From: Apodospora peruviana
Lineage: Eukaryota; Ascomycota; Sordariomycetes; Sordariales; Lasiosphaeriaceae
NCBI GenBank assembly: GCA_033439685.1
Contig: JAUEDM010000002.1
Coordinates: 2,356,001-2,420,000 of the forward strand
DNA: 64,000 bases
Direction: 5' to 3'
The translations under genes and the position numbers were made by a program. The notes beneath the pieces were generated by a model, which saw only the letters and a program-made list of their open reading frames with translations, made no database searches and had not been told where the DNA came from. Below, piece by piece: positions 55,326 through 64,000 of the stretch. Position 1 is the first letter of the stretch. The number at the start of each line of letters is the position of its first letter.

Positions 55326-57716
55326 ATGCCCAGCATCGCACAGCCGCCCAAGTCAAAGAAGATCTCGCAGGAGCGAAACAACAGTGCAGCGATCGAGATG
55401 AGTGGCACGACTGAGCCAGACGGCGGCGTCGAATCAGGGTTATCGTTCGGTGTCATCATCACCATCGCTATCCTCGGCGCTGTGTTCTTGTTCGCCGGCT
55501 TCGCCCTCTTTTTCCGGTGGCTCTCGCGCCGGCGAGCCAACCGCCATGCACTTCCTGACATGACGGGCGAGGGCGCAATTCATGATGTCGTCTACGGAAA
55601 TGACGCTGCTGCTCCCAGAAAGTTACAGAAGGTGGCTTGGTCAACTACAAAGTCTCGGGTTTACCCTTCGTATTCATCGTCATCATCGTCATCATCGTCA
55701 TCATCTTCGTCTTCTTCGTTCGTGGCTCATCGCCGACACCGATCGCTACCAATCCTCCGACGTCTCTCAAGGAGCTTGACTGGACACTTTATATCTGGAC
55801 CAATAGTCCCGGCCCAACCGTGGGCTGGGCAGAGATTCACGACCAACCACCAGTACCACCACAAGAGGAATCCGCCCTGGATCGACGAGGATGCGCTCCA
55901 TGGTCCGGCGAGGTCCCGGAATAATCTGCACGAGCGAGCCGACTCGAAGGGGAAGCAGAAGGAGAGCAGCGACGAATTATGGCTGATGCAAGGCACCAGG
56001 TCGCCTACATTGCCACGGCTTTGTTATCCACCGTATGACGGTGGTGGTGGTGGTGGTGGTAGCTATCAACAACCGGCTCAGCACTATGCCGAACAGATCG
56101 AGGACCATCCTTTGATGACGGGGGCTGCTGGGCCTGGGGCTGGGCCTGAGCCGTACCCATCCTCGCCCGATTCGTCCACGTTGGTGCTCAACGAGGCAAG
56201 AGGACTTCCGGAGCCGCCCAGACCGGCTGTGGTTGCGGGCCATCAGCAGCAACAGCAGTCCAGTGGTAGATCACCAGTCCGCATGGGCCACAAGTACTCC
56301 AACAGTGAGCCTCCACTGCGGCCAAGGGGCAACTCAGTTTCTACTGCCGTGGGGAGTCCTCAGAGGTCGCTGTCAAGAACCCCTTCCAGAGGCCCGAGGA
56401 ACAGGCAGTCGTCGACAGACTCGACCTTGTCCGATATATTGCGGTCCACGGAGCAGCGGCTACGGGAGGGATACGTCAGCACTGCGAAGCTTCCGAAGAG
56501 AAGCAGGACGACAGTAGCGGCGCCGAGCAGGTCGCAATGGTTCGGGACCAGCCAGGAATCCTTGCTCGGCCACCACCACAGTCACGGCCAGCAGAAGCAG
56601 CAGCAGCTAGGAATGGGATTCGGGGAACATGAGCTGCTGTCACAGCCCGCGGCCGTGTATCGATCGAGGTCAGAGACCAACTCTTTGAGTCCCAAGAGGA
56701 CAGCGGTTCAAGGCTACACCGCTAGTGGTAGGCAGCACAGCAGACAAGACTCGCAGGCCTCACAGACCTCAGGGGTCTCTGACTCCAGCAGTATTCTCTT
56801 TGACATGGTCAGTGGCTATATGACGCCGGATTTCACTGCAGGGCTGACAAGCCCTAGCCGAAGCCTGAAAAAGACAAACAACAGGCCGCAGGGGCCAGAG
56901 CAGTCGCACCAATTCACCGGGGTGCAGTCTGGGCGTAGCTCGCTCTCGCTATCCACCGTGGTCAGTGAGGACGAGCAGACTGATGTGTCGCCCCCTACCG
57001 CCCGCGCTACCACCACCCTCAAGCACCAACTGGAAAGGATGGCAGGAACAGCAACAAATAACAACACTTCTCCAACATACCTCGCACCACCTCTGACAGA
57101 TCCCTTCGTTCCGTCTCCGTTCACCTCCTCCTCTCGATCATCAGCTGTCAACAACACAAAGCAACACACATGGTCACCGCCGCCAGAAATGGGAGCAGCG
57201 ACGAGAGGTTCCCAGAAACCGCTGGACCTCTTCCACGAGAGCTTGGAGAGATCACTGCGCACCAGCATCGTCAGAAGATCGGGTGCCGACCAAAAGACGG
57301 AAGCCAAGCTTGCCGAGGAGGCGGCCAGCCGGCTCCCACCTCTCCCGGCTGCGCCGCCCGGTCGCTGGCTCGGAAGCGGAAGCGGAAGCGGAAGCGGAGG
57401 TGGAGGAGACAAGCCGCACTCGATCTCGCGCGGGGATTGTCCCGGGTGCGCTAAGCTGGGACAAGGCAAGCAACCGCCGACGATTCCTGTGCAGACGTGG
57501 GTTGGTGCAGTCGCCGGCGGTGTCGAGCTAATACCGGCTCCCTCGCCGCTGCTGCTAGTAGCGCCGACACAGACTCCCAAGGGGCCTCGGTCGCTTCATG
57601 CCGCCACGACAGCTACTGCTAGTAGTAGTGGTTCGGCAGCTAGACAAAACACGGACGTGAGGGCGACAGGACCAGCGTCTCATCGTCGATTTACTCGCAG
57701 GACCCCAAAGACGTAG
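55326..57716 (+). CDS. Single-pass membrane protein, first open segment
   Basis: Open frame of 796 codons from ATG at 55326; ATG at 55398 is an alternative start. One membrane helix (about residues 41-64, FGVIITIAILGAVFLFAGFA) is followed by FRWLSRRR, so the long remainder is probably cytosolic. It is Ser/Pro/Gln-rich and disordered, with short conserved-looking blocks such as NPPWIDEDALHGPARS and DSSSILFDMVSGYMTPDF. A TCA/TCG repeat (about 55676-55722) encodes a poly-Ser run that may instead belong to an intron starting at GTGGCT (55632). The frame ends with FTRRTPKT at 57716, but sequence of the same character carries on in another frame (next entry), so this is probably not the true end. 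Function unknown. Confidence 0.7.
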   Translation: MPSIAQPPKSKKISQERNNSAAIEMSGTTEPDGGVESGLSFGVIITIAILGAVFLFAGFALFFRWLSRRRANRHALPDMTGEGAIHDVVYGNDAAAPRKLQKVAWSTTKSRVYPSYSSSSSSSSSSSSSSSFVAHRRHRSLPILRRLSRSLTGHFISGPIVPAQPWAGQRFTTNHQYHHKRNPPWIDEDALHGPARSRNNLHERADSKGKQKESSDELWLMQGTRSPTLPRLCYPPYDGGGGGGGSYQQPAQHYAEQIEDHPLMTGAAGPGAGPEPYPSSPDSSTLVLNEARGLPEPPRPAVVAGHQQQQQSSGRSPVRMGHKYSNSEPPLRPRGNSVSTAVGSPQRSLSRTPSRGPRNRQSSTDSTLSDILRSTEQRLREGYVSTAKLPKRSRTTVAAPSRSQWFGTSQESLLGHHHSHGQQKQQQLGMGFGEHELLSQPAAVYRSRSETNSLSPKRTAVQGYTASGRQHSRQDSQASQTSGVSDSSSILFDMVSGYMTPDFTAGLTSPSRSLKKTNNRPQGPEQSHQFTGVQSGRSSLSLSTVVSEDEQTDVSPPTARATTTLKHQLERMAGTATNNNTSPTYLAPPLTDPFVPSPFTSSSRSSAVNNTKQHTWSPPPEMGAATRGSQKPLDLFHESLERSLRTSIVRRSGADQKTEAKLAEEAASRLPPLPAAPPGRWLGSGSGSGSGGGGDKPHSISRGDCPGCAKLGQGKQPPTIPVQTWVGAVAGGVELIPAPSPLLLVAPTQTPKGPRSLHAATTATASSSGSAARQNTDVRATGPASHRRFTRRTPKT

Positions 57717-58993
57717 TTGTATCCCCCTCAGCAACAACGCAGGCGGCTCTGGACACCAACAAGGCCAGCTTCCTTGCCAACTCCCGCATCGAGATAATAC
57801 CCTCGGTATCCATCGTCGACGAGAAAGAAACCACCATGACCACTTTGGATAGTAATAACAAATACGGTAGCAGCAGCAGCCTTGGAGCCAGCTTGAGAGA
57901 AGGCATGGGCATCGCCTCGACCGTGGCCGAGCTCAGACGTATGAACAGCGGCATCAACATCGCCACCAGCAGCATCGGGACCACCACCACCACCATCCCC
58001 GAAGACGGAACCACAGCAACCCCGGGAGGAACAACCATAGCGACGGCGGCGGTGGTCGCCGCGCTCGCGGGCATGAAGCGGGGAAGCAGGACGGGTGTCT
58101 TGTGCGCCAGTAGCAGCCAGAGACAGAATATCAGCAGAAGCAGAAGCCGGAGCAGTAGCCCCAGGAAGAAAAGGACCAGCGCCTTCATCGAAAAGAGTAG
58201 CACTAGTACCATCAGGAGTAGCAGGGGGACAAGCACAAGTAGTAGTGGGAACAGGAATTATCTGCCCGGGCTGACAGGAACTAGTAGTAGTAAGACCACC
58301 ACGCCGACGTCGACATCCCGACAGAAATGTTGTGGCTGGTGGTGGTGGAGGAAGCAGCAGTAGCCGCCATCATCATCGTCGAAGCATGAGTATGAGCGGT
58401 ACCGCTACGACGATAACGGCTACACCCAGCGGCTCACCGATCAAAAGAAGAGGAAGATAGTAATAACTGGTTCCGATGAGCAACAACTTGGTCGTCATTT
58501 GCATGGGGTGGCGCTAGGCGTATTGCCACTGTCGCTGCCGGAGAAAGAGAAGGAAGAGGGGAAGGAGGGAGAGAAGGAAAATAACGACAATTACAGAGAA
58601 GTCGTACCACCATCAGCAGCAAAGTTCACCTTTGAGATCACGCCGCCTGCAACCAAAAAGTCAGCCAGACAAGTAGCAGATTATCGTCATGATATCGATC
58701 AATGGGTGTCGGGAAGAAGCACAATCACGGTGGCTAAACATCGCCAACAGCAGCAACGCACAATACCTACTTCTTCACCAACCAAGAATGTGGCTAGTAC
58801 GCCAAGAACCAATACCAGCAGAAAGAATGGGAGCAAGAGCACTAATCGCATAAGTGTTACCAGTTTGGGGCTGTACGACAAGGACGGGTTTCTGATCAGC
58901 TGTGGTAACTCGCCGGTCCGCGGTGGTGGTGGTGGTAGTTGTAGTAGTACTGGTAGTAGTGTAATGGGAAGTCCTGGGGTGATTAGAATTTAA
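57644..58993 (+). pseudogene. Continuation of the membrane-protein gene in another frame
   Basis: From 57644 the +2-shifted frame is open and reads GREGDRTSVSSSIYSQDPKD and NSRIEIIPSVSIVDEKE, far less repetitive than a shadow frame. An intron with GTAGCG donor at 57559 and acceptor CTAG at 57643 would join it in frame to the previous segment. The frame then meets one TAG at 58361-58363, after which it stays open to 58993, ending with RISVTSLGLYDKDGFLISCG and GSPGVIRI. Around the TAG another frame reads GGGGGSSSSRHHH and SMSMSG then SGSPIKRRGR, which looks more protein-like than the WWWW reading, so a compensating pair of indels is possible. No GT-AG intron I could find removes the TAG in phase. 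It may be a decayed gene, an assembly slip in repeats, or an undetected intron. Confidence 0.5.
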
Positions 58994-59140
58994 TAAGGCT
59001 TTAAGTTAAGAAGGTACTTAGAAAGACAATATCGCACGTTTTAAATATTATATATCAACTTACCACGTACTTGTCGTTACTTCTTTACGGGCAAGGTAGG
59101 TCAACAGAAGGAGGAGGATACGACATAGGTAAAACCTCGA

Positions 59141-59155
59141 CTGCCTAGGTACCTT
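59141..59155. repeat. CCTAGGTACC repeat copy
   Basis: CTGCCTAGGTACCTT between two convergent 3' ends, another member of the dispersed palindromic family. GGTAGGT also occurs at 59096 and 59186. Confidence 0.8.
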
Positions 59156-59282
59156 ATAACCTTATTGTCGATAACTACCGACATGGTAGGTAGCCTGAAC
59201 TAATTCTACTTGTAGAAACTACATGTTCTGTTCACAGATGTCGAAACTACATCCCTTATCACTGCTAAGGCTGAGGCTGAGG

Positions 59283-60866
59283 CTAAGGCTCACCCAATAA
59301 TTTCTCGGCCCGCTCCTTCCTCCTGGCTTTCCTGTTCCCCTGCTTCTGCAGCAATTCCCGTCTCTCCTTCTTGCGGGCCGCCTTGTCCAGGCTGCCCACA
59401 ACCGGGTGCAGCTGTTCGCTCCCGACCGGGTATCTCGCCAACGCGGCCGCCTCGTCCTCCTCGGTCCACTCGCGGGGCAGGATGGCAAAGACCAGATAGG
59501 ACGTGTGCGTCTTGATCTCGGGCTCGCCGCGCGTTACGAGACGGCCGTCCACCCACGAGTGGTATCCCTCTTTGCCATTCACATCGTTCATGGCTTTTTT
59601 GCTGCTGTTCTGACCACCAGGTGGTGGTGCTAGGTCTGTGACGTCCTCATCTGCAGCCCCTTTTGCAAGTCGCGCATGCTCGCGGAAGCGATCCTCGATC
59701 TCGGCCAGTCGCGTGATGGCCTCATCGACATCTTTGGGCGTATTGTTGACGCCCCGGTCCACCGGCAGATGCAAACCGACCCGATCGCGGACTGTGTGCA
59801 GCTTCCTGTTGGCGATCTCCACCATGTCGATGTCGACCCAGCCCAACCGCCTTAGCGCCGAAACGGTCCGCGTCACCTGCTCGATGCACGGCGAGAAGGT
59901 ACAGATGTAGACGCTCTTTTTGAAATTTAACGGGGATACCCACTCCTCATCCCCCGGTATACTCTCGGGTTTGCGCCGAGACAACTTGGGCAGCGCCTCC
60001 CAGGGAGCTGGAAGGTCGAGGAAGATGGCGTCGGCGCCGGGACTCCTGCCGCCGTCGACCAGAAAGCCGTCGTTATACACGTCGCGGTGCGTCAAGTGCA
60101 CCAGGCCTTCTAGGCCATGCTCAACAATTTCTTTCTGCATTTTGTGGAAGCGCTGCTCGTGGTACTCGTAGCTGAAGACCTTTCCTTTTCTTTTGCCCGT
60201 CGTCGTCGTGGAGGAGGGGTATCCGTTGTAGACGGCCCTGACGGCTGCGTGGCTGAAGCTGCCGCTGCCGGCGCCGGCTTCTATGACCACGGAGCCCGGT
60301 CTCGCGCGTATGCGGTGCAGGATGTAGCTGTAGTCGGGGGTGTAGACGACCTGGGTCCGGTGCGGCAGACTCATGGTCCAGATCTCGGGGGTCGGGGGAA
60401 GAATGTGGATAAAGCCGCTTGAGGCAGCTACGGCTTGCTTGACGCCGGCGGTAGCATTCCCTGCGTCCTCTGCCTGGGTGCCACTTTCGGCCGGCGCCTC
60501 GGTCTCGTTTGCTGTTTGTGGTGTCGCCGCCGCATCGGGATCGTCGTCGGTCGGGCGCTTTCGTTTCCGGCCGCGCGACCCGGTGTCAACTTTGGATGCG
60601 CGGATCTGTGAGCCCCACGGCACGCCGATCATGGTGGAGTGCGGAAAGGAGCCATAGCGGGTGTTGACGACGACGCCTTCGGCATAGCCGTCGTGCTCGC
60701 CGGCGGTGGCTTGGAGATAGACGGGCAGCAGGTTGTCGCGCGACAGCTGCAGGATGGCCAGGGAGCTGGCTTTGGTCTGCAGGCCGGGCTCGAGGAATGG
60801 AGAGATCTTTTGTTCTTGCCTCGTCGTCAGTGCCATGGTGGCTTGTGGTGCAATTGGTGGTTGCAT
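59283..60866 (-). CDS. TRM61: tRNA (adenine-58-N1)-methyltransferase catalytic subunit
   Basis: Single exon, 527 residues. Trm61 (Gcd14) with Trm6 methylates N1 of A58 in tRNA, including initiator tRNA, in the nucleus. The N-terminal barrel part has DGYAEGVVVNTRYGSFPHST and the catalytic part IHILPPTPEIWTMSLPHRTQ, then the AdoMet motif SVVIEAGAGSGSFSHAAVRA, the post-I acidic residue in FSYEYHEQRF, and ADAIFLDLPAPWEALP, the active-site Asp-Leu-Pro motif. It is longer than yeast Gcd14 (383) through a low-complexity insertion near 90-150 (KRKRPTDDDPDAAATPQ) and a basic tail (KAARKKERRELLQKQGNRKA). Start is the first ATG (60866); Met 11 at 60836 fits the family start equally well. Confidence 0.92.
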   Translation of the reverse strand: MQPPIAPQATMALTTRQEQKISPFLEPGLQTKASSLAILQLSRDNLLPVYLQATAGEHDGYAEGVVVNTRYGSFPHSTMIGVPWGSQIRASKVDTGSRGRKRKRPTDDDPDAAATPQTANETEAPAESGTQAEDAGNATAGVKQAVAASSGFIHILPPTPEIWTMSLPHRTQVVYTPDYSYILHRIRARPGSVVIEAGAGSGSFSHAAVRAVYNGYPSSTTTTGKRKGKVFSYEYHEQRFHKMQKEIVEHGLEGLVHLTHRDVYNDGFLVDGGRSPGADAIFLDLPAPWEALPKLSRRKPESIPGDEEWVSPLNFKKSVYICTFSPCIEQVTRTVSALRRLGWVDIDMVEIANRKLHTVRDRVGLHLPVDRGVNNTPKDVDEAITRLAEIEDRFREHARLAKGAADEDVTDLAPPPGGQNSSKKAMNDVNGKEGYHSWVDGRLVTRGEPEIKTHTSYLVFAILPREWTEEDEAAALARYPVGSEQLHPVVGSLDKAARKKERRELLQKQGNRKARRKERAEKLLGEP

Positions 60867-61833
60867 TGCGGTATCGTAGAGGTGTAGACCCAGTAGCGGA
60901 TGTTGGTCGGCTCTGGCGTCGCAAGTGATGTAGAGAAAAATTACAAGATGTCGCCAAGCTTTGGGGGTTTGGAGTAGTGCGGGGAAATGCTTGGTGATAA
61001 CCTCAAGCTGTGGGGCAACTCCAAAAGCACCCCTGCCACTTTAACCTGGCTGACACCAGAAACTCAACCTCAAGTTCGCGATTCACCAGACTTTCAAACA
61101 CCTCCGGTTAATATTATTTCTTGGATCTCTTCAGAGTTCCCAGAGTCAGTCTGGTTGAACAAAGTTTCAACTTGCCTTACATGTGCCTTTTTTTTGTTGC
61201 TCGAGGAGCTTGCCGCCTGTGTCTATTTAGAAGTCATCACTATATCTTCAAAGGCTTCGTATGAGCATCACCGGCATGCTGGTCTATCTTTGAGCGAGGA
61301 CAGCAAGGATAGAAAGTAGAAGAATGATCTACTTAGCACCGAAGTGGTCACTACCTACCTATTCATTTGCTCGATCAACATGCTCTACCATTCTGTTTCA
61401 CACGTGTAATACATGTAACCAGAAATACACCAAACAGTGAGTCGATTTTGCTGTTCTCGTCTTTCCATCTCTCGCAAGGCCGGCTCGAACAGTTTCATGC
61501 CGACGTGGACATGGCAACACCAACCCCGCCTTTGGCCTCCCTCGACTCCCGATGGAATACCGGTGTATCCAGGACCGGCCACTGGTACTACCTCCCCCTG
61601 ACCCGACAAGGCACCATGACTCGACGAGTGGTGTGGCATGAGCATGGCATCAGAAACAAGCTCGCGGTCCGTCCCACGACATCCATCTCCTCAAATCCGG
61701 CTCGCCTGTGTTGGACGACGGATCGACCAATAGGGAATAGGGGGTAGGAGCTTGCCGGCAGGAAAGCTGAACAGGAACGACAACGTCCAGTTTATATCCG
61801 AGAAGCATGAAACCCAACATATCACAGCTACTA

Positions 61834-62214
61834 CTACATGGTCCAGTCCCAGGGGCGGGCCAGATCAAATATCTCAAATTGGGAGCGAGAAAGGAGGCGT
61901 ACTGTAGCCAACCAAAAGAAGACCGCCGCCGTCATCCATTCTACGGCCGTCTCTGTCTCGTTGCGCATCCACATGTTCGGGTCGAAAGCAGACCACCATC
62001 CTGAGACGACGGCAGTCGGGTGTGGTCCAACGTCAGTAAAGAAGTGAGCCAATCTGGGCATGTCGATTACCGAAAATGTGATGGCGAAAAACACGATGAG
62101 ACGATGGACTCGGCTCACCTTGGTGGTCGGTCGCGTACTTTTGGACAGAGATGACGCGGCCGCGTGGAGGAGACGGGAACCAAGTGTAACGAGTCGGTGA
62201 GGTAAATTGGTGAC
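61834..62214 (-). CDS. Doubtful reverse-strand exon, possible small membrane protein
   Basis: A reverse frame open from just after TTCTTAG (62215-62221) to a TGA at 61834, about 126 codons. It reads VTLGSRLLHAAASSLSKSTR, then RLIVFFAITFSVIDMPRLAH, and later AVEWMTAAVFFWLATVRLL, giving two hydrophobic stretches and many Trp residues; that is more protein-like than most noncoding frames here. There is no suitable ATG at the left end; the first internal ATG is within IDMPRLAHFF. A first exon further upstream could exist but I could not find one with a good donor. The plus strand is also open across part of it. No family recognised. Confidence 0.22.
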   Translation of the reverse strand, partial: VTNLPHRLVTLGSRLLHAAASSLSKSTRPTTKVSRVHRLIVFFAITFSVIDMPRLAHFFTDVGPHPTAVVSGWWSAFDPNMWMRNETETAVEWMTAAVFFWLATVRLLSRSQFEIFDLARPWDWTM

Positions 62215-62301
62215 CAGCTAAGAAGACTGGAGTGGTAGAGGCATTTACAGTGTACCTTCCTTAGTAACCGAGCTAGGAAGAGGAGGTGTGGAAGTCGCAG
62301 G

Positions 62302-62307
62302 TATAAA
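62302..62307 (+). promoter_or_regulatory. TATA box of CipC-like gene
   Basis: TATAAA 139 bp before the start codon at 62446, with CT-rich sequence after it. Placement suits a strongly inducible fungal gene. Confidence 0.4.
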
Positions 62308-62445
62308 GAAAGACATGCCCGGAGCGCATATCCGGCTTTCTTGTCTCTTCTTCATCATCCACATACTTGTCTGGTTTCAACATCCAACCTACCTTCATTA
62401 CCAATCTATCCATTATCCCACACTTCCGTCAACCTAACTTTCAAA

Positions 62446-63004
62446 ATGGGTTTCTTCGACTTTGGTATGTCGCAGCAGCTCCCAGCTTTCCTTCTCTCGC
62501 CCACCGGGCCTCGGACCCCTTTTCTTATATACACCTTCCCTGTATCCCACAGACAGCTCCGACTACAACTATCACCACCCCATCCGTCCTTTCCTACCAA
62601 ACATAGGCTGACATTTACGCGGGGCGGTATTAGGTGACGCCAAAAAGGCCCGCGACCAGGTCTACGACGACGACGTCGCGGACGAGCACAAGGCTAAGTT
62701 CTCGCACGAGCTGGTCGGCGGCGCCGCCGCCTTCGAGGCCATGCACCTGTGGGAGAAGGAGCAGCGCAAGGAGGGCAAGCAGGTCAGCCACGGGGTGGCC
62801 AAGGAGGCGCTCGCCGCGCTGGCCGCCGCCGAGGCCGACAAGCTCGTCGAGACCAAGGGCCTCGACTTTGTCGATCGCGAGCGCACCAAGCACCACGCCA
62901 AGAAGCAGGTCGAGCAGCTCTACGACTCGCAGTATGGCGGGCAGGACAATTACAGCACTGACTACGAGATGCACGAGTCAATGCAGGAGCCGGTGCAGGA
63001 CTAG
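62446..63004 (+). CDS. CipC-like stress/antibiotic-response protein (DUF3759)
   Basis: Join 62446-62464, 62553-62585, 62634-63004; 140 residues. CipC was first seen as a concanamycin-induced protein in Aspergillus; relatives are small, abundant, cytosolic proteins raised under stress or in infection-type growth, with unknown biochemistry. Core signature: KAKFSHELVGGAAAFEAMHL, KEGKQVSHGVAKEALAALAA, then TKGLDFVDRERTKHHAKKQV. The N-terminus MGFFDF is usual. Exons 1 and 2 are tiny (19 and 33 nt); intron 2 is only 48 nt with a weak GTCCTT donor but a GGCTGAC branch and ATTAG acceptor, and all phases fit. Codon usage is strongly GC-ending, as in highly expressed genes. A TATA box lies upstream. 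Confidence 0.88.
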
Positions 63005-63631
63005 AGTGCTCAAACCTGTTCGGCACACATACAGTCTCTCATCCTGGTGGTGAGGAAGCACATTTGGGTCGAATGAACGGGTCGATGGACGGAGATTTCT
63101 ATTCTTGACAAGCGGGTTTAAACATGGATTTGAGGCAACTCACTCTCGACAGAAACGAAAGAAATGAATGGCGCCATTCTGGTGTTTTCGTGCTTTATTT
63201 TTCCTGTGTTTTAGCACACATAGCTTAGGTACCTATGAACTATGAAGGCTTCAAATAAATACACCCAAATAGGCCTCGGGGAAATCGTGAGCATGTTCTA
63301 TGTAAGTCTCGTTTCGGCTAGGTACTGTTCTGAGCAGAAGGTAAAGTGCCATGTAGGCATAAGTTTGGTGAGATCAATACATGTATATGTGATGCTTTAT
63401 TTCCCAATATGGTAATTGGTCGCCGTGTTTTGCCAGAAATCTATTCGCCGTCTTGGTATATACCATGGTATATATCTCGGATAAAGACGGACAATGGGAT
63501 TTCTCAATGCTACAACACATATTCCATATACAGCAGGTCCGCCCCAGGTTACCCAAGGTTTAAAATGGACGTCATCGCCTCCTCCTCCGGATTCCTTCCC
63601 CCCCAACTGAGGAGTGCAAGCGTCTCTCAAC
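63005..63631. other. Intergenic with TAGGTACCTA copy
   Basis: 3' flank of the CipC-like gene and promoter of the last gene. TAGGTACCTA at 63226-63235. An AT-rich stretch with TATATACCATGGTATATA at 63457-63474 is a perfect 18-bp palindrome. Confidence 0.6.
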
Positions 63632-64000
63632 ATGGACCAGCAGCAGATGAGCTGGCGCGCGTCGCCCGTCGCGGCTATGATGACGGCCTTTTTCATGATC
63701 ATCATGATGACAGTCATCCCGGGCACCAATGGCCAGGATCAGCAGACGGGCAACCACCCGGATTGGCCGAGATGGTGCGGCAAGGTGTATGAAGCAGGGT
63801 ATCCGGCCTTCGACCCAGGCGGACAGACGGTTCCTCCCACCCCAATTGGCGGTGCAGCACCACTGCTGGACGTGCAATTCAAGCCGCGGTACAGCCTCTA
63901 CCTGGACAGCGAGACGCAGGGCGAGTTCGTCGTCAACGCCCCGCTCTCGCAGTTTCATGGGAGCCCGTGGAAGAAGACAGGCAACGGCACACGGTCTGAC
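63632..64000 (+). CDS. Secreted or membrane-anchored protein, N-terminal part
   Basis: Frame from ATG at 63632 still open at the window end (123 codons). A signal sequence or anchor is visible: SWRASPVAAMMTAFFMIIMM then TVIPGTNGQ. The mature part has a Cys/Trp motif PDWPRWCGKVYEAGYPAFDP and PLLDVQFKPRYSLYLDSETQ followed by GEFVVNAPLSQFHGSPW, which I recall from conserved filamentous-fungal extracellular or plasma-membrane proteins of unknown function. A downstream membrane helix is typical in those but lies outside the window. Truncated by the window edge only. Confidence 0.7.
   Translation, partial: MDQQQMSWRASPVAAMMTAFFMIIMMTVIPGTNGQDQQTGNHPDWPRWCGKVYEAGYPAFDPGGQTVPPTPIGGAAPLLDVQFKPRYSLYLDSETQGEFVVNAPLSQFHGSPWKKTGNGTRSD

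Larger units (their letters stand above)
60867..62445. other. Divergent upstream region TRM61/CipC-like gene
   Basis: 1.6 kb between divergent starts. It contains one doubtful reverse-strand frame (separate entry) and a TATAAA box before the CipC-like gene. Frames at 60987-61319 and 61367-61747 have no family likeness. Confidence 0.5.

Noticed and set aside
55637..55924. Strongly hydrophobic frame suggesting a second membrane helix
   Set aside because: The Val/Ile/Phe run is just the TCA/TCG repeat read in another frame; the main frame is longer and continues beyond it.
1..64000. CRISPR array, prokaryotic operon or phage element
   Set aside because: No regular spacer-repeat structure; spliced genes throughout show nuclear fungal DNA.

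Overview
This window is nuclear DNA of a filamentous ascomycete, most likely a Sordariomycete. I infer this from short GT-AG introns (mostly 48-110 nt), a respiratory complex I subunit, fungus-specific families (DUF1996, CipC/DUF3759, Sec39, a Gep4 phosphatase) and best recall-level likeness to Neurospora/Chaetomium-type proteins. Exon boundaries were worked out by eye from splice signals, frame continuity and family conservation. No alignment was run.

Layout, left to right: a possible tiny spliced gene (45-680, weak); an unrecognised disordered protein (1192-2355, -); SYG1/XPR1-type phosphate exporter (4731-8135, +, five exons); a Myb-like protein (9855-11522, -); GEP4 phosphatidylglycerophosphatase (12306-13080, -) back to back with ORC2 (13528-15378, +); DED1 RNA helicase (17220-19486, -); proteasome beta-4 PRE1 (21530-22338, -) back to back with RRP9/U3-55K (22803-24602, +); an ULP2-type SUMO protease (25568-29454, -); an amidase C-terminal relic (30667-30837, +); an OXNAD1-like oxidoreductase (31399-32533, -) back to back with APC6/CDC16 (33350-35694, +); SEC39 (36233-39164, -) back to back with NDUFS5 (39617-40081, +); an unrecognised conserved fungal protein (40665-42924, +); a mitochondrial Mmc1-like protein (43261-45360, -) back to back with UBC7 (45928-46500, +); a SWA2-type auxilin (46869-49729, -); a secreted DUF1996 protein (52723-54325, +); a single-pass membrane protein whose frame is broken (55326-58993, +); TRM61 (59283-60866, -); a CipC-like stress protein (62446-63004, +); and the start of a secreted or membrane protein cut by the window end (63632-64000, +).

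Most genes are core housekeeping functions and do not form one pathway. Loose themes are ER and protein quality control (UBC7, PRE1, SEC39), ubiquitin/SUMO and cell cycle (CDC16, ULP2, ORC2), RNA metabolism (DED1, RRP9, TRM61), mitochondria (GEP4, NDUFS5, Mmc1-like) and membrane traffic (SEC39, SWA2). The orientation pattern is strikingly alternating: at least five head-to-head pairs share 450-820 bp upstream regions, and many convergent ends carry copies of a TAGGTACCTA-type repeat.

I found no CRISPR array, secondary-metabolite cluster, intact transposon or convincing new multi-gene system. The most unusual items are the frame-broken membrane-protein gene, the proteasome gene whose start codon is split by an intron, the amidase relic, stop-free introns of 3n length in UBC7 and GEP4, and the dispersed palindromic tetranucleotide repeat.
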